From: Devosia sp.
GTDB taxonomy: Bacteria; Pseudomonadota; Alphaproteobacteria; Rhizobiales; Devosiaceae
NCBI GenBank assembly: GCA_015234425.1
Contig: JADGNE010000057.1
Location: forward strand, 1 to 64,000
Reading direction: 5' to 3'
DNA length: 64,000 nt
The notes under the pieces: generated by a model
Databases searched by the model: none
Told to the model about the DNA's origin: nothing
Seen by the model: the letters and a program-made list of their open reading frames with translations, nothing else
Shown: in pieces, positions 35,298-46,012 of the stretch
Layout: each line of letters begins with the position of its first letter
Numbering within the stretch: position 1 is the first letter of the stretch
Program-made: the position numbers and the translations under genes

Positions 35298-35999
35298 CTA
35301 GCTGCGCAACCAGTCGAGAATGGCTGTCGCCGTCTCTGCCGGCTTCTCGAGCGGCACGAGATGACCGGCGCCCTCAATGAGTGTCAGCCTGGCGCCTGGA
35401 ACGGCTTCGGCAATCTGGCGCGCCCCATCCGCGCCTGTCACCTGGTCGGCGCTGCCCACGATGACAGCGGTGGGAATGGCGAGCGTGGGGAGTAGCGGAC
35501 GCGAATCGGTGCGGGAGAGGATGGCCCGCTGCTGGGCGATATAGGTCTGGGCGCCCGTGTCGCGCGCCATGGTCAAATGGGCAGACCGCAACGCCACATC
35601 GTCAACATTGTCCGGATGGACGGTATTGGGAAAATTCGCGCCGGCGACACTGTCGAACTTTCCGCCTGCCGCCAGGGCCATCATACGGCGCCGGTTATCA
35701 GCCTGTTCGGCTGTGTCGGGTCGGGCCATCGTGGCAAGGCAGCAGAGCCGGCTCACCCGCGCGGGCGCCTGGCGCAGGATTTCAAAGGCGATATAGCCGC
35801 CCATGGAAAACCCCAGCAGGGCAAAGCGGGGCGGCGCTTCGGCCAGGATGGCGGCGGCGATATCGGCCATGGTGTCACCGCGCCGATGATTGACCAGCGT
35901 CACCGTGGTTTGCTCCCAAAGGGACGGCAGGAGCGGAACGAAGGCGCGTTCGGTACAATTAAGCCCGGGGATGAGCAGCAGCGGATCGGGGTGAGGCAA
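35298..35999 (-). CDS. Alpha/beta hydrolase
   Basis: 233 aa. Nucleophile Ser65 in the elbow LLGFSMGGY, acid-loop Asp in VIVGSADQVT, and the catalytic His in EGAGHLVPLEKP. The N-terminal LLLIPGLNCTERAF provides the oxyanion region. No lid domain insertion is evident. Substrate unknown; similar small hydrolases act on esters, lactones or enol-lactones. It stands alone, 228 bases upstream of the small exported protein gene, divergent from the rimP operon. Confidence 0.85.
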   Translation of the reverse strand: MPHPDPLLLIPGLNCTERAFVPLLPSLWEQTTVTLVNHRRGDTMADIAAAILAEAPPRFALLGFSMGGYIAFEILRQAPARVSRLCCLATMARPDTAEQADNRRRMMALAAGGKFDSVAGANFPNTVHPDNVDDVALRSAHLTMARDTGAQTYIAQQRAILSRTDSRPLLPTLAIPTAVIVGSADQVTGADGARQIAEAVPGARLTLIEGAGHLVPLEKPAETATAILDWLRS

Positions 36000-36049
36000 G
36001 GCGAAAAGGTCCGGTCTGGCGGAAGAAAGACTGCCGAGGAGCAGCCGAC

Positions 36050-36078
36050 TTGCGATTTGGCGTCATTGGCGCTATATG
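36050..36078 (+). promoter_or_regulatory. Sigma-70-type promoter of the rimP-nusA-infB operon
   Basis: TTGCGA (36050-36055), 17-base spacer, TATATG (36073-36078). Transcription would begin near 36085, giving a leader of about 70 bases with a terminator in it. Confidence 0.55.
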
Positions 36079-36105
36079 TCCATCAACATCTCTAGCATTC
36101 TTGCT

Positions 36106-36136
36106 GAGTGGGAGCCGACCGGCCCCGCTCTTTTTT
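36106..36136 (+). terminator. Intrinsic terminator in the rimP leader (candidate NusA attenuator)
   Basis: GAGTGGG (36106-36112) pairs with CCCGCTC (36124-36130, one G-U), followed by six T. It lies only 20 bases before the rimP start and after the only nearby promoter, so it would terminate most operon transcripts unless bypassed. Confidence 0.65.
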
Positions 36137-36155
36137 GTTTATCCGGGACCCTGCT

Positions 36156-36788
36156 TTGGCTTTCGACCTTACCGAAAAGCGCTATATCAAGGAAACCGGG
36201 CTCGAGGCGCGCGTTTCTCGCATCGTCGAGCCGGTGGCCAATGACCTTGGCTATTCCCTTGTGCGCATCAAGATCACGCCGGAGAACGGCTGTACGCTGC
36301 AGATCATGGCTGAAGACGCCAATGGGCGCTTCAACATCACCGACTGCGAGAAGCTCTCGCATGATCTGTCGCCCGTGCTCGACGTGGAAGATCCGATCGA
36401 CCGCGAATATCACCTCGAAGTGTCTTCGCCCGGCATCGACCGCCCGCTGGTGCGCCGTCGTGACTATGAGCGCTTTATTGGCCACGAGGCCAAGATCGAG
36501 CTCTCCGACATGATCAATGGCCGCAAGCGTTTCCGCGGCGATATCAAGTCGACCGACGCGGACAGCGTGACCATCACCCTGCCGGACGCGCCGGGTGGCA
36601 CCGATCCCGATCATCGCCTGCTGTTCGTCAATATTGCCGAAGCCAAGCTGGTGATGACCGACAAGCTTATGGATGCAGCCCGGGCCGACCAGGAACTGCA
36701 CCCGATCGACGACGACGAGACCGAGACGGTCGAATATGCCGACGCCGATAATGACGACGACGACAATCTCTCCGAGGAGACGAAATAA
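36156..36788 (+). CDS. rimP: Ribosome maturation factor RimP
   Basis: 210 aa from a TTG at 36156 (GGGA 8 bases upstream), giving an N-terminus AFDLTEKRYIKETGLEARV that matches family proteins. A GTG at 36108 would lie inside the leader terminator and is rejected. Domain one has EPVANDLGYSLVRI and the Cys-containing NITDCEKLSHDLSPVLD; LEVSSPGIDRPL is the family signature. It matures the 30S subunit. A long acidic tail (DDDETETVEYADADNDDDDN) is typical of alphaproteobacteria. Stop overlaps nusA (TAATG). Confidence 0.95.
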   Translation: MAFDLTEKRYIKETGLEARVSRIVEPVANDLGYSLVRIKITPENGCTLQIMAEDANGRFNITDCEKLSHDLSPVLDVEDPIDREYHLEVSSPGIDRPLVRRRDYERFIGHEAKIELSDMINGRKRFRGDIKSTDADSVTITLPDAPGGTDPDHRLLFVNIAEAKLVMTDKLMDAARADQELHPIDDDETETVEYADADNDDDDNLSEETK

Positions 36789-38395
36789 TGGCCGTTAGCG
36801 CGAACCGACTCGAGCTGTTGCAGATCGCAGACGCCGTGGCCCGCGAGAAGTCGATCGACCGCATGGTCGTGATCGAGGCCATGCAGGATGCCATGGAAAA
36901 GGCCGCCAAGGGCCGCTATGGCGCCGAGACCGAAATCAAGGTTGAGATCAACCCGCGCACCGGCGAAACCCGCATGTGGCGCCTGCTCGAGATCGTCGAG
37001 ACCGTCGAGGAAGTCAGCCGCCAGGTCGACCTCAAGCTCGCGCAGACGAAGTCGCCGCAGGCCAAGATCGGTGACTTCCTCACCGAGCCGCTGCCGCCGA
37101 TGGAATTCGGCCGTATCGCCGCCCAGTCGGCCAAGCAGGTCATCGTGCAGAAGGTGCGCGATGCCGAGCGCGACCGCATGTTCGAAGAATATTTCGGCCG
37201 CATCGGCGAAATCGTCAACGGCACGGTCAAGCGCGTCGAATATGGCAATGTGATCGTCGATCTGGGCCGTGGCGAAGCCATCATGCGCCGCGACGAGCTG
37301 ATCCCGCGCGAAATGTTCCGCTACGGCGACCGCGTGCGTGCCTATATCTATGACGTGCGTCGCGAACAGCGCGGTCCGCAGATTTTCCTCTCGCGCACCC
37401 ATCCGCAGTTCATGGCCAAGCTCTTCATGCAGGAAGTGCCCGAGATCTACGATGGTGTCATCACCATCCGCTCGATCGCCCGTGACCCGGGTTCGCGCGC
37501 CAAGATCGCCGTTACCTCCTCGGATTCTTCGATCGACCCGGTAGGCGCCTGCGTGGGTATGCGCGGTAGCCGTGTGCAGGCCGTCGTGGCCGAGCTGCAG
37601 GGCGAAAAGATCGACATCATTCCGTGGACCGACACCATTGCCGACCTCGTGGTTTCGGCGCTGCAGCCGGCCGATGTTGCCAAGGTGGTTCTCGACGAGC
37701 AGGCCGAACGCATCGAAGTCGTGGTTCCCGATGAGCAGCTGTCGCTGGCCATCGGTCGTCGCGGCCAGAACGTGCGCCTCGCCTCGCAGCTGATCGGCTG
37801 GGATATCGATATCCTGACCGAGCAGGAAGAAAGCGAACGCCGCCACAAGGAATTCACCGAACGCTCGACCCTGTTCATGCAGGCTCTCGACGTCGACGAG
37901 ATGGTTGCCCAGCTCCTGGCTTCCGAAGGCTTCTCCTCGGTCGAGGAACTGGCCTATATCGAGGCGAACGAAATCGCCACGATCGAAGGCTTCGACGAGG
38001 AAACAGCCGGCGAAATCCAGAACCGCGCCAGCGAATATCTGGCCGAGATCGAGCGCAAGTTCGACGAAGAGCGCATCGCGCTGGGCGTCGAGGAAGACCT
38101 TTACGAAATTCCGGGCCTCAACGCTGCCATGCTGGCAGCCCTGGGCAAGGACGATATCAAGTCGGTGGAAGATTTCGCCGGCTGTGCCGCTGACGATCTC
38201 GTTGGCTGGACCGAACGCAAGGATGGTGAGACCAAGCGCTATGAGGGGACCTTCAAGGACTTCCCCGTGAGCCGTGAAGACGCCGAGGACATGATCATGC
38301 ACGCCCGCATCAAGGCCGGGTGGATCACTGCCGAGGAAGAACCGGCGGAAGTCGAAGGCGACGACGACGGGCAAACCGAGGAGGAGGCGGTCTGA
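36788..38395 (+). CDS. nusA: Transcription termination/antitermination factor NusA
   Basis: 535 aa. N-terminal polymerase-binding domain (1-130), S1 domain (about 135-200, [22 protein letters not shown]), two KH domains (about 205-345, including [29 protein letters not shown] and [16 protein letters not shown]), and two C-terminal acidic helix-hairpin repeats. It controls pausing and termination. The TAATG overlap couples it to rimP. In E. coli and Bacillus NusA feeds back on its own operon leader. Confidence 0.97.
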   Translation: MAVSANRLELLQIADAVAREKSIDRMVVIEAMQDAMEKAAKGRYGAETEIKVEINPRTGETRMWRLLEIVETVEEVSRQVDLKLAQTKSPQAKIGDFLTEPLPPMEFGRIAAQSAKQVIVQKVRDAERDRMFEEYFGRIGEIVNGTVKRVEYGNVIVDLGRGEAIMRRDELIPREMFRYGDRVRAYIYDVRREQRGPQIFLSRTHPQFMAKLFMQEVPEIYDGVITIRSIARDPGSRAKIAVTSSDSSIDPVGACVGMRGSRVQAVVAELQGEKIDIIPWTDTIADLVVSALQPADVAKVVLDEQAERIEVVVPDEQLSLAIGRRGQNVRLASQLIGWDIDILTEQEESERRHKEFTERSTLFMQALDVDEMVAQLLASEGFSSVEELAYIEANEIATIEGFDEETAGEIQNRASEYLAEIERKFDEERIALGVEEDLYEIPGLNAAMLAALGKDDIKSVEDFAGCAADDLVGWTERKDGETKRYEGTFKDFPVSREDAEDMIMHARIKAGWITAEEEPAEVEGDDDGQTEEEAV

Positions 38396-38418
38396 GGACC
38401 GCCTACCTGGAGCCTGCC

Positions 38419-39108
38419 GTGACCCGGCGCGCTGAAATCACCAGGATGTGTGCACTCACCCGGCAGGAATTGCCGAGTGAGGATCTCATCCGCTTTGTCC
38501 TCGGGCCCGATGGAAGCATCGTGCCGGATACGGACGCACGCGCCGAAGGGCGCGGCGTCTGGATCACGCTCAGCCATGCGAGCGTCGCCGAAGCGGTCAA
38601 GAAGAAGGCGTTCGCACGCAGCCTCAAGGAACAGGTCGAGGTCCCCGCCGACCTCGCCGATCTCACCCAATTGCGTCTCGAGCAGAGGCTGGCGTCTGCG
38701 CTGGGCATGGCCCGCAAGGCCGGACAGTTCACCACGGGCGCCACCAAGGTGCGCTCCTGCATCGAAGCAAACCAGATCCTGGCGCTGCTCACCGCCACGG
38801 ACGCGGCCGAAGACGGCCGCAACAAAATGCTGGGGGCTCTGCGCGCCCTCAATTATGCCCGGAAAGACGGCGACGTCGCCGGACCGCAGGTGCCCCATTT
38901 CGAATTGCTCTCAAGCACGCAATTGGGTTTGGCACTTGGACTAGAAAATGTGATACATGCTGCCCTCATGAACGGGGCGGCAGCCCAATCGGCGGTGCAA
39001 AAGGCCAGACGACTGGCCCGATACATCGCCCCTCCGCAGGACCAAGACGCCGACCGCACAGCGGTAAATGGCGTGCTTTTGTCCGTGGATCAGGACGAAA
39101 GACGATAG
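38419..39108 (+). CDS. YlxR (DUF448) and L7Ae/L30e-like fusion RNA-binding protein
   Basis: 229 aa from the GTG at 38419, with TGGAG 8 bases upstream. Residues about 5-85 form the YlxR domain ([34 protein letters not shown]). Residues about 95-195 form an L7Ae/L30e-like domain ([20 protein letters not shown]), equivalent to the separate YlxQ of Firmicutes. A basic tail follows. Fusion of the two is usual in alphaproteobacteria between nusA and infB. RNase P or ribosome-related roles have been proposed for YlxR; its role here is unproven. Confidence 0.9.
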   Translation: MTRRAEITRMCALTRQELPSEDLIRFVLGPDGSIVPDTDARAEGRGVWITLSHASVAEAVKKKAFARSLKEQVEVPADLADLTQLRLEQRLASALGMARKAGQFTTGATKVRSCIEANQILALLTATDAAEDGRNKMLGALRALNYARKDGDVAGPQVPHFELLSSTQLGLALGLENVIHAALMNGAAAQSAVQKARRLARYIAPPQDQDADRTAVNGVLLSVDQDERR

Positions 39109-39113
39109 GAAGT

Positions 39114-41945
39114 ATGGCTGATAACGACGACAAGCGTTCCGACGATTCCGGCGCCAAGAAGACCCTGAGCCTCAAGGGCGGCCCGGGCCTGGGCAATCGC
39201 CCCGGCACGTCGCGCGGTCCGTCGCGCTCGACAGTGGTGGTTGAAAAGCGCACTCGCGTAGTGCCCAAGCCGAATGCTCCGAGCGGGGCAGGCGGACGTC
39301 CGGGTACACCTGGCGGCCCGAGCGGCCGTCCGGGCCAGGGCCGTCCGGCCCAGAACCAGCAGCGCGCTCCGCTTGGCCTGTCGGCTGCGGAAGCCGAGGC
39401 CCGCCGTCAGGCGCTGGCCATGGCCGGCGCTCGCATGGCCGAAGACAAGGAGCGGTTTGCTGCCGACGAGGCACGCCGCATCGAAGAAGATAACCGCCGC
39501 CGGCAGATCCGTGAGGAAGCCGCGCGTCAGGAAGAAGAACGCCGCCAGGCCGAGGAAGCCCGCCGGGCTGCCGAGAACACTGTATCCGAAGCCCCGGCAA
39601 GCGCCCCGGCTGAAGAAGCCCGTCCGGCTGCCAGCCAGACGCGCGAAGACGCTGTTCCGGCCAGCCAGCGCAATCCCGGTCCGCGCGACGTACGCGTGGT
39701 TGCCGGCCGTCCTGGCCAGCAGAACCGCCCGCAGCGCGCCGAGCGCCCGAGCAATACACGTCCGCCCGATGGCGAACGCCCCGCTGGCGGCCGTCCCGCC
39801 AACACCCGCCCGGCCGGTTCGACCGGCACGCGGCCTGCCGGCACCGGCAACACCCGCCCCACGGGCGAGCGTCGTCCGGTTGGTGCAGGCATGGCGCCGA
39901 TCGGCAATGTGCCGCCGGCTCCACCGAGCGAGGCCGATGGCCGTCGCGTTCGTACCGGTGCACCCCAGGTGCGTCCGACCAGCGAAGCGGAACTGGAAAA
40001 TGCCCGTCGCGCAAGCCGCGCCCAGCCCGAACGGCCGACACGTCGCGCCGATAACGGTGCTTCGCGCGGTCGCCTGACGGTTTCGACCGCCACCACCGAG
40101 AACGATCGCGATCGCGGTCCGTCGCTGGCGGCCATGAAGCGTCGTCGCGACAAGAAGATGGGCCGCAACCAGCAGGACGCGCCCAAGTTGAGCCGCGAAG
40201 TGATCATTCCGGAAATCATCACGGTCGGCGAACTCGCCAACCGTATGGCCGAACGGTCCGTCACCGTGATCAAGATGCTCATGCAGCAGGGCCAGATGGT
40301 CAAGATCACCGACGCGATCGATGCCGACACCGCCGAGCTGATCGCGACCGAACTCGGTCACACGGTGAAGCGCGTTTCGGATGCGGACGTGGAAGAAGGC
40401 CTGTTCGATATCGCTTCGGACGACAAGGCCGAGGATCTGACCGATCGTGCGCCTGTCGTGACCATCATGGGTCACGTCGACCACGGCAAGACCTCGCTGC
40501 TCGATGCGCTCCGCAATGCCAATGTCGTTTCGGGCGAAGCCGGTGGCATCACCCAGCATATCGGCGCCTATCAGGTCGAAAAGAACGGTGCCAAGATCAC
40601 CTTCCTCGACACGCCAGGCCACGAAGCCTTTACGGCTATGCGTGCCCGCGGTGCCCAGGCAACCGACATCGCCATCCTCGTGGTGGCGTCGGACGACAGC
40701 GTGATGCCGCAGACGATCGAATCCATCAAGCACGCCAAGGCGGCTAATGTTCCGATCATCGTGGCCATCACCAAGATGGACAAGCCGGCCGCTGACCCGA
40801 TGAAGGTTCGCACCGAGCTTCTGCAGCACGAAGTGTTTGTGGAATCCATGGGCGGTGACGTGCTGGACGTCGAACTCTCGGCCAAGACCGGTCAGGGCCT
40901 CGACAAGCTGCTCGAAACCATCCTGCTGCAGGCCGAAGTTCTCGAGCTCAAGGTTGCTCGTGACGGTCGCGCCGAAGGTCAGGTCATTGAAGCCAAGCTC
41001 GATCGCGGTCGCGGTCCGGTGGCAACGGTGCTGGTCCAGCGCGGTACGCTCAAGGTTGGCGACATCGTCGTCGCCGGTACCGAGTTTGCCCGTGTTCGCG
41101 CCCTCATCAACGACAAGGGTGATCAGGTCAAGGAAGCCGGCCCGTCCGTGCCGGTGGAAGTCCTCGGCTTCAACGGCGTGCCGAGTGCAGGCGATCGCTT
41201 CTCGGTCGTCGAGACCGATGCGCGTGCCCGTGAAGTCACCGAATACCGTCAGCGCGCCATCCGCGAGAAGACGGCCGGCGGCGGTGCGACCAGCCTCGAG
41301 CAGATGATGAACCAGCTCAAGATCGCCGGGATCTCGAAGTTCCCGCTGATCATCAAGGGCGACGTGCAGGGCTCGGTCGAAGCCATCGTGGCTTCGCTCA
41401 ACAAGCTCTCCACCGACGAAGTGTCGGCACAGATCCTCTACTCGGGCGTTGGTGGTATCACCGAGTCCGACGTGACCCTGGCCGCGGCTTCCAATGCGAT
41501 TGTCATGGGCTTCAACGTCCGTGCCAACAAGCAGGCCCAGGAACTGGCGAGCCGTGACGGCATCGAAATCCGCTACTACAACATCATTTACAACCTCATC
41601 GAGGATGTGAAGGGTGCCATGAGCGGCCTTCTGGCGCCGGAACGTCGCGAAACCTTCATCGGCTACGCTTCGATCAAGGAAGTCTTCCAGATCACCAAGG
41701 TCGGCAAGGTTGCTGGCTGTCAGGTCACCGAAGGCCTCGTCGAACGCGGTGCCGGCGTGCGCCTGCTGCGCGACAACGTCGTTATCCACGAAGGCAAGCT
41801 CAAGACGCTCAAGCGCTTCAAGGATGAAGTCAAGGAAGTTCAGGTCGGCCAGGAATGCGGCATGGCCTTCGAGAACTACGAAGACATCCGCGCTGGCGAC
41901 GTCATCGAATGTTTCCGCGTGGAGACAGTGCAGCGTACGCTCTAA
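39114..41945 (+). CDS. infB: Translation initiation factor IF-2
   Basis: 943 aa. A long low-complexity N-terminus (residues about 1-300) has Pro/Arg/Gly-rich repeats such as [15 protein letters not shown] and a charged [15 protein letters not shown] helix. The IF2_N domain (about 360-410) precedes the G domain: G1 [17 protein letters not shown]3 DTPGHEAF, G4 ITKMDK. Domains II-IV follow ([25 protein letters not shown]). It delivers fMet-tRNA to the 30S subunit. Start is 5 bases after the YlxR stop. A terminator ends the operon; rbfA and truB do not follow. Confidence 0.97.
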   Translation: MADNDDKRSDDSGAKKTLSLKGGPGLGNRPGTSRGPSRSTVVVEKRTRVVPKPNAPSGAGGRPGTPGGPSGRPGQGRPAQNQQRAPLGLSAAEAEARRQALAMAGARMAEDKERFAADEARRIEEDNRRRQIREEAARQEEERRQAEEARRAAENTVSEAPASAPAEEARPAASQTREDAVPASQRNPGPRDVRVVAGRPGQQNRPQRAERPSNTRPPDGERPAGGRPANTRPAGSTGTRPAGTGNTRPTGERRPVGAGMAPIGNVPPAPPSEADGRRVRTGAPQVRPTSEAELENARRASRAQPERPTRRADNGASRGRLTVSTATTENDRDRGPSLAAMKRRRDKKMGRNQQDAPKLSREVIIPEIITVGELANRMAERSVTVIKMLMQQGQMVKITDAIDADTAELIATELGHTVKRVSDADVEEGLFDIASDDKAEDLTDRAPVVTIMGHVDHGKTSLLDALRNANVVSGEAGGITQHIGAYQVEKNGAKITFLDTPGHEAFTAMRARGAQATDIAILVVASDDSVMPQTIESIKHAKAANVPIIVAITKMDKPAADPMKVRTELLQHEVFVESMGGDVLDVELSAKTGQGLDKLLETILLQAEVLELKVARDGRAEGQVIEAKLDRGRGPVATVLVQRGTLKVGDIVVAGTEFARVRALINDKGDQVKEAGPSVPVEVLGFNGVPSAGDRFSVVETDARAREVTEYRQRAIREKTAGGGATSLEQMMNQLKIAGISKFPLIIKGDVQGSVEAIVASLNKLSTDEVSAQILYSGVGGITESDVTLAAASNAIVMGFNVRANKQAQELASRDGIEIRYYNIIYNLIEDVKGAMSGLLAPERRETFIGYASIKEVFQITKVGKVAGCQVTEGLVERGAGVRLLRDNVVIHEGKLKTLKRFKDEVKEVQVGQECGMAFENYEDIRAGDVIECFRVETVQRTL

Positions 41946-41972
41946 GCGGACCGCACATCACAAATCGGAAAG

Positions 41973-41999
41973 GGGCGTGGCGCGAGCCGCGCCCTTTTT
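41973..41999 (+). terminator. Intrinsic terminator of infB
   Basis: GGGCGTGGC (41973-41981), GCGA tetraloop, GCCGCGCCC (41986-41994), then TTTTT. Confidence 0.93.
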
Positions 42000-42187
42000 G
42001 TTTGCATCCACACTGCCGCCAGGCGGCCCGAGAACGGCGTTTCTCGGCAATCACAGGGGTGGGAGACCAGAGCCGGACACCGGGCGCTGGCGAACGCCAG
42101 GCAGGCGCAGAGGCCAAAACGGTCCGGTCGATGATCCGACGACCGAGCCGCCCCATTGCGTTTTCAGGACTGAAAATCGGCCATAGA

Positions 42188-42220
42188 AAAAGGCCTGCCC
42201 CTTTCGGAAGCAGGCCTTTT
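42188..42220. terminator. Bidirectional terminator
   Basis: AAAAGGCCTGC (42188-42198) pairs with GCAGGCCTTTT (42210-42220). The A-run and T-run on either side let it act for the minus-strand L,D-transpeptidase gene and as a second stop after infB. Confidence 0.85.
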
Positions 42221-42281
42221 GATGCCGGTGGCGGGTGACTACGGTAAAAAACCGACGCCGCCGGCAATTCCGGAATTTCGA

Positions 42282-42932
42282 TCAGGCGTTGATCACCGTG
42301 ACGCGGGCACCGACGGGCACGCGGGCATAGAGATCGATGATGTCCTGGTTCATCAGGCGAATGCAGCCAGAGGACACATTGGTGCCGATCGTATAGGGCT
42401 CAGTGGTGCCATGGATGCGGAACAGGGTATCGGCGCCGTTGCGGTAGAGATAGAGCGCGCGCGGACCGAGCGGATTGGTCGGGCCTGGCTCCATGCCGCC
42501 GGCATAGGGGCCGTAGCGCTCAGGCTCACGGGCGATCATCGACTTGGTCGGGGTCCAGCGCGGCCAGGCAGCCTTGCGGCCGATAGTGGCATTGCCACGG
42601 AACACCAGCGCTTCATCCTTGCCTACACCGATGCCATAGCGCAGGGCGCGACCGCCCTCCATGACGAGGTAGAGGTAATGCGCGGGGGTGTCGACCACGA
42701 GCGTACCGGGACGCTCATCGGTGAAATAGGGCACTTCCTGGCGCCACCACTGCGGATCAACGCGGCGCAGATCCATGGCGGCGATAGGATGGGGCTCCCC
42801 CAGAACCGGCCCATACATGCGCAGGTAATAGGGATCGATCGTGGGCTCCTGCACGACAGGCTGGCGAGTTGAGGAGCAGGCGGCCAGAGCGACGGCGGGC
42901 AGGCCTATCATGAACAGACGGCGGGAGATCAA
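42282..42932 (-). CDS. L,D-transpeptidase (YkuD family), lipoprotein
   Basis: 216 aa. Lipoprotein-type signal peptide with lipobox LAAC at residues about 16-19. The YkuD domain occupies about 75-215; the catalytic motif is IHGTTEPYTIGTNVSSGCIRL, with Cys as nucleophile and His/Ser-Gly around it. It forms 3-3 peptidoglycan cross-links or attaches proteins to the wall from the periplasm. RASP-like processing is not evident. Single gene ended by the 42188-42220 terminator. Confidence 0.93.
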   Translation of the reverse strand: MISRRLFMIGLPAVALAACSSTRQPVVQEPTIDPYYLRMYGPVLGEPHPIAAMDLRRVDPQWWRQEVPYFTDERPGTLVVDTPAHYLYLVMEGGRALRYGIGVGKDEALVFRGNATIGRKAAWPRWTPTKSMIAREPERYGPYAGGMEPGPTNPLGPRALYLYRNGADTLFRIHGTTEPYTIGTNVSSGCIRLMNQDIIDLYARVPVGARVTVINA

Positions 42933-43241
42933 GTCAGTCCTCGGGGGGTGCGTTGCGCGAATGAAGGAGTTGGTCCGTGGGTAAGATCTGCCACAGCCCT
43001 TGTCGAGTGCAGGAAAGCCTCACTCGGTTAACGAGGCGACAATGGGGCGGTTCCTCGCGCGGAATTGATGTGTGGGGGCCCGTGGCATTTTCGCAACAGA
43101 GTTGGAACCGCTGCTGCACTGTCGATCCGCGGTAACCACTCTAAAGCACCCATGTGCCTCATTATTGCCGGACAATATCGTGCGCTGCTGCCGGGGAGGG
43201 TACAGCGCGACGCAAATGGCTGGGGGAGGCCAGTAACAAGC
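42933..43241. other. Divergent intergenic region, nothing recognised
   Basis: 309 bases between the L,D-transpeptidase start and the membrane protein start. A CCTCACTCGGTTAACGAGG partial palindrome occurs near 43018-43036. No gene, tRNA or clear promoter could be supported. Confidence 0.5.
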
Positions 43242-43802
43242 ATGGATACCGACGTCCTACTCTATGTGCGACTGATCTCGGGAACGCTGCTGGGCCTGAC
43301 GCTGGGGCGACTGCTCAATGGGGTCGCAAAGTTCGTGCAGCAGCCCAAATCGCACAGGATCAACCTGCTGCATGGGCTGTGGTCCTTCTTCCTCTTTGCC
43401 TCGGTGACGCTTTTCTGGTGGGACGAGGCGCATAGTTTTGCCAAGGTCGAATGGACCTTTGCGACCTATCTCTTCCAGATCGCCTATTGCGGCAGCTTTC
43501 TGTTCCTCGCGGCCGTGCTGCTGCCTGACAATGTCGATGAGTTCGGCGACCATTTTTCCTATTTCATCGCGCGGCGCCACTGGTTCTACAGCGTGCTGAT
43601 CATCAGCTTCCTGCTCGGCATCGTCGACAGCGTGGTCAAGGAGGGTTGGTCGGAGAGCATTGTTTCGCCCGAGGGGATCATCTTCGACCTCATCATGGTC
43701 TGCGTGCTGGGAGCAGGGATGGTGGTCAACAGCTACCGCGTGCACCTGACGACGGCGGTCGTGATGGTCGCCCTGACGCTGGCGTCGGCGATCCTCGTCT
43801 AG
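43242..43802 (+). CDS. Multi-pass inner-membrane protein of unknown function
   Basis: 186 aa from the ATG at 43242; GGAGG is 14 bases upstream, rather far. Upstream in-frame starts give a hydrophilic, implausible N-terminus. About six hydrophobic segments are visible (LLYVRLISGTLLGLTLG, WSFFLFASVTLFWW, YLFQIAYCGSFLFLAAVLL, WFYSVLIISFLLGIV, IFDLIMVCVLGAGMVV, LTTAVVMVALTLASAIL). I do not recognise a family. Ends at a terminator shared with convergent pnp. Confidence 0.7.
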   Translation: MDTDVLLYVRLISGTLLGLTLGRLLNGVAKFVQQPKSHRINLLHGLWSFFLFASVTLFWWDEAHSFAKVEWTFATYLFQIAYCGSFLFLAAVLLPDNVDEFGDHFSYFIARRHWFYSVLIISFLLGIVDSVVKEGWSESIVSPEGIIFDLIMVCVLGAGMVVNSYRVHLTTAVVMVALTLASAILV

Positions 43803-43826
43803 GCGGGCGGGATTGCAGCCAAAGAA

Positions 43827-43850
43827 AAGGCCCGGATTTCTCCGGGCCTT
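43827..43850. terminator. Bidirectional terminator between membrane protein gene and pnp
   Basis: AAGGCCCGGA (43827-43836) pairs with TCCGGGCCTT (43841-43850), loop TTTC. It separates two convergent genes and is flanked by A and T residues on the two sides. Confidence 0.85.
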
Positions 43851-43876
43851 CTGCATTTCTGTTGGATGAAGGCGCC

Positions 43877-46012
43877 TTATTCGGCGGCTTCGTCCTTGGT
43901 GATTTCCTTGCCGGTTGCCTGATCGACAACCTTCATGGACAGGCGAACCTTGCCGCGCTCGTCAAAGCCGAGCAGCTTGACCCAGACCTTGTCGCCTTCC
44001 TTGACCACGTCGGTGGTCTTGGCAACGCGGGCTTCGGCCAGCTGGGAGATGTGCACGAGGCCATCCTTGGCGCCGAAGAAGTTCACGAAGGCGCCGAAAT
44101 CGGCGGTCTTGACGACGGTGCCCTGGTAGATGGCGCCCACTTCGGCTTCGTCGGTGATGGAGCGGATCCACTTGATGGCGGCGTCGATCTGCGAACCATC
44201 GGAGGACGAGACCTTCACGGTGCCGTCGTCTTCGATGTTGATCTTGGCGCCGGTCTTCTCGACGATCTCGCGGATGACCTTGCCGCCGGTGCCGATCACT
44301 TCACGGATCTTGTCGGTCGGGATCTTGAGCGTTTCGATGCGGGGAGCGAACTCGCCCACTTCGCCACGCGAGGCCGACAGGGCCTTGCTCATTTCACCCA
44401 GGATATGGATGCGGCCGTCCTTGGCCTGAGCCAGGGCGATCTTCATGATCTCTTCGGTGATGCCGGCGATCTTGATATCCATCTGGAGCGAGGTGATACC
44501 CTCGTCCGTACCGGCCACCTTGAAGTCCATGTCGCCGAGGTGATCTTCGTCACCGAGGATATCGGACAGCACGGCGAACTTTTCGCCTTCGAGGATCAGG
44601 CCCATGGCGATACCGGCCACCGGGCGCTTCATCGGCACGCCGGCATCCATCAGCGCCAGAGAGGTACCGCAAACGGTCGCCATGGAGGACGAGCCGTTGG
44701 ATTCGGTGATCTCGGACACGATACGGATCGTGTAGGGGAATTCTTCGACCGACGGACGGATCGGGTTGATGGCGCGCCATGCGAGCTTGCCGTGACCGAT
44801 TTCGCGACGACCGGGCGAACCCATGCGACCAGCTTCACCCACGGAGTATGGAGGGAAGTTGTAGTGCAGCAGGAAGTTTTCCTTGCGGGTGCCTTCGAGG
44901 CTGTCGATGAACTGCTCATCTTCGCCGGTGCCCAGCGTGGCAACGACCAGCGCCTGGGTTTCGCCACGGGTGAAGATGGCCGAACCATGGGTGCGCGGCA
45001 GGACGCCGACTTCCGAGACGATCGGACGCACGGTCTTGGTGTCACGGCCGTCAATGCGGCTGCCGGTGTCGAGAATGTTCCAGCGGACGATCTTGGCCTG
45101 GAGGTTGTGCACCACCTCGCCGAGAGCTTCCTTGGTGATTTCGCCAGCTTCGATCTTGGCAGCGAAAGCGGCCTTGACCTTGGTGTTGGCGGCATCGACG
45201 GCGGCGTAGCGCTGGGCCTTTTCGGTGATCTGGTAGGCAGCACGCAGATCAGCTTCGGCAATAGCCAGAACTTCGGTTTCGAGAGCCGAGAAATCGGGCG
45301 GAGTGAACTCGCGCGGCTCCTTGGCAGCCAGCTCGGCCAGCTTGATGATGGCCTGGATGACCTTGGCGCTTTCGGCATGGCCGAACATCACGGCGCCGAG
45401 CATGACTTCCTCGGAAAGCTCCTGAGCTTCCGATTCCACCATCAGGACAGCGTCCTGGGTGCCGGCCATGACGAGGTCGAGCTTGCTGTCAGCGCGACGG
45501 TCGACGGGCAGGTTCAGCACATATTCGCCGTTGACGTAGCCAACGCGGGCAGCGCCGATCGGGCCCATGAAGGGAACACCCGAGATGGTCAGGGCAGCGG
45601 AAGCTGCGACCATGGACAGCACGTCCGGGTTGTTTTCCATGTCATGCTGCAGAACGGTGATGACCACCTGGGTCTCGTTCTTGTAGCCATCGGGGAAGAG
45701 CGGGCGGATCGGACGGTCGATCAGGCGCGACACCAGGGTCTCGTTCTCGGACGGACGGCCTTCGCGCTTGAAATAGCCACCCGGGATCTTGCCGGCGGCG
45801 AAGTATTTTTCCTGGTAGTTGACGGTCAGGGGGAAGAAGTCCTGGCCCGGCTTGGCGGTCTTTGCCGAAACGACGGTGGCCAGAACCACGGTCTCGCCCA
45901 GGGTGGCGAGCACGGCGCCATCAGCCTGACGGGCAATCTTGCCGGTCTCGAGGGTCAGCGGCTGGCCGCCCCAGTTGAGCTCAACCTTGTGATGATCGAA
46001 ATTGATCGTCAT
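43877..46012 (-). CDS. pnp: Polyribonucleotide nucleotidyltransferase (PNPase)
   Basis: 711 aa from the ATG at 46010-46012 ([15 protein letters not shown]); an in-frame upstream ATG at 46111 is rejected because the added residues are unlike the family. Two RNase PH core domains ([42 protein letters not shown]) flank a helical domain. The C-terminus has a KH domain ([23 protein letters not shown]) and an S1 domain ([33 protein letters not shown]). It degrades RNA 3'-5' with phosphate. rpsO lies 321 bases upstream as usual. Confidence 0.98.
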   Translation of the reverse strand: MTINFDHHKVELNWGGQPLTLETGKIARQADGAVLATLGETVVLATVVSAKTAKPGQDFFPLTVNYQEKYFAAGKIPGGYFKREGRPSENETLVSRLIDRPIRPLFPDGYKNETQVVITVLQHDMENNPDVLSMVAASAALTISGVPFMGPIGAARVGYVNGEYVLNLPVDRRADSKLDLVMAGTQDAVLMVESEAQELSEEVMLGAVMFGHAESAKVIQAIIKLAELAAKEPREFTPPDFSALETEVLAIAEADLRAAYQITEKAQRYAAVDAANTKVKAAFAAKIEAGEITKEALGEVVHNLQAKIVRWNILDTGSRIDGRDTKTVRPIVSEVGVLPRTHGSAIFTRGETQALVVATLGTGEDEQFIDSLEGTRKENFLLHYNFPPYSVGEAGRMGSPGRREIGHGKLAWRAINPIRPSVEEFPYTIRIVSEITESNGSSSMATVCGTSLALMDAGVPMKRPVAGIAMGLILEGEKFAVLSDILGDEDHLGDMDFKVAGTDEGITSLQMDIKIAGITEEIMKIALAQAKDGRIHILGEMSKALSASRGEVGEFAPRIETLKIPTDKIREVIGTGGKVIREIVEKTGAKINIEDDGTVKVSSSDGSQIDAAIKWIRSITDEAEVGAIYQGTVVKTADFGAFVNFFGAKDGLVHISQLAEARVAKTTDVVKEGDKVWVKLLGFDERGKVRLSMKVVDQATGKEITKDEAAE

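Larger units (their letters stand above)
41946..42281. other. Gene-free region between convergent infB and L,D-transpeptidase genes
   Basis: 336 bases with no supported gene. It contains the infB terminator, a TTTTCAG-GA-CTGAAAA palindrome at 42161-42176, a strong bidirectional hairpin at 42188-42220, and a further 10-bp stem at 42224-42264 (GCCGGTGGCG with CGCCGCCGGC). Confidence 0.6.

Noticed and set aside
39090..41789. 899-residue open frame on the minus strand opposite infB
   Set aside because: Shadow of IF-2; low-complexity product mirroring the infB codon pattern.
42001..42281. tRNA or small structured RNA gene
   Set aside because: Several hairpins exist, but no T-loop GGTTCRA signature or cloverleaf could be formed; terminators explain most of the structure.
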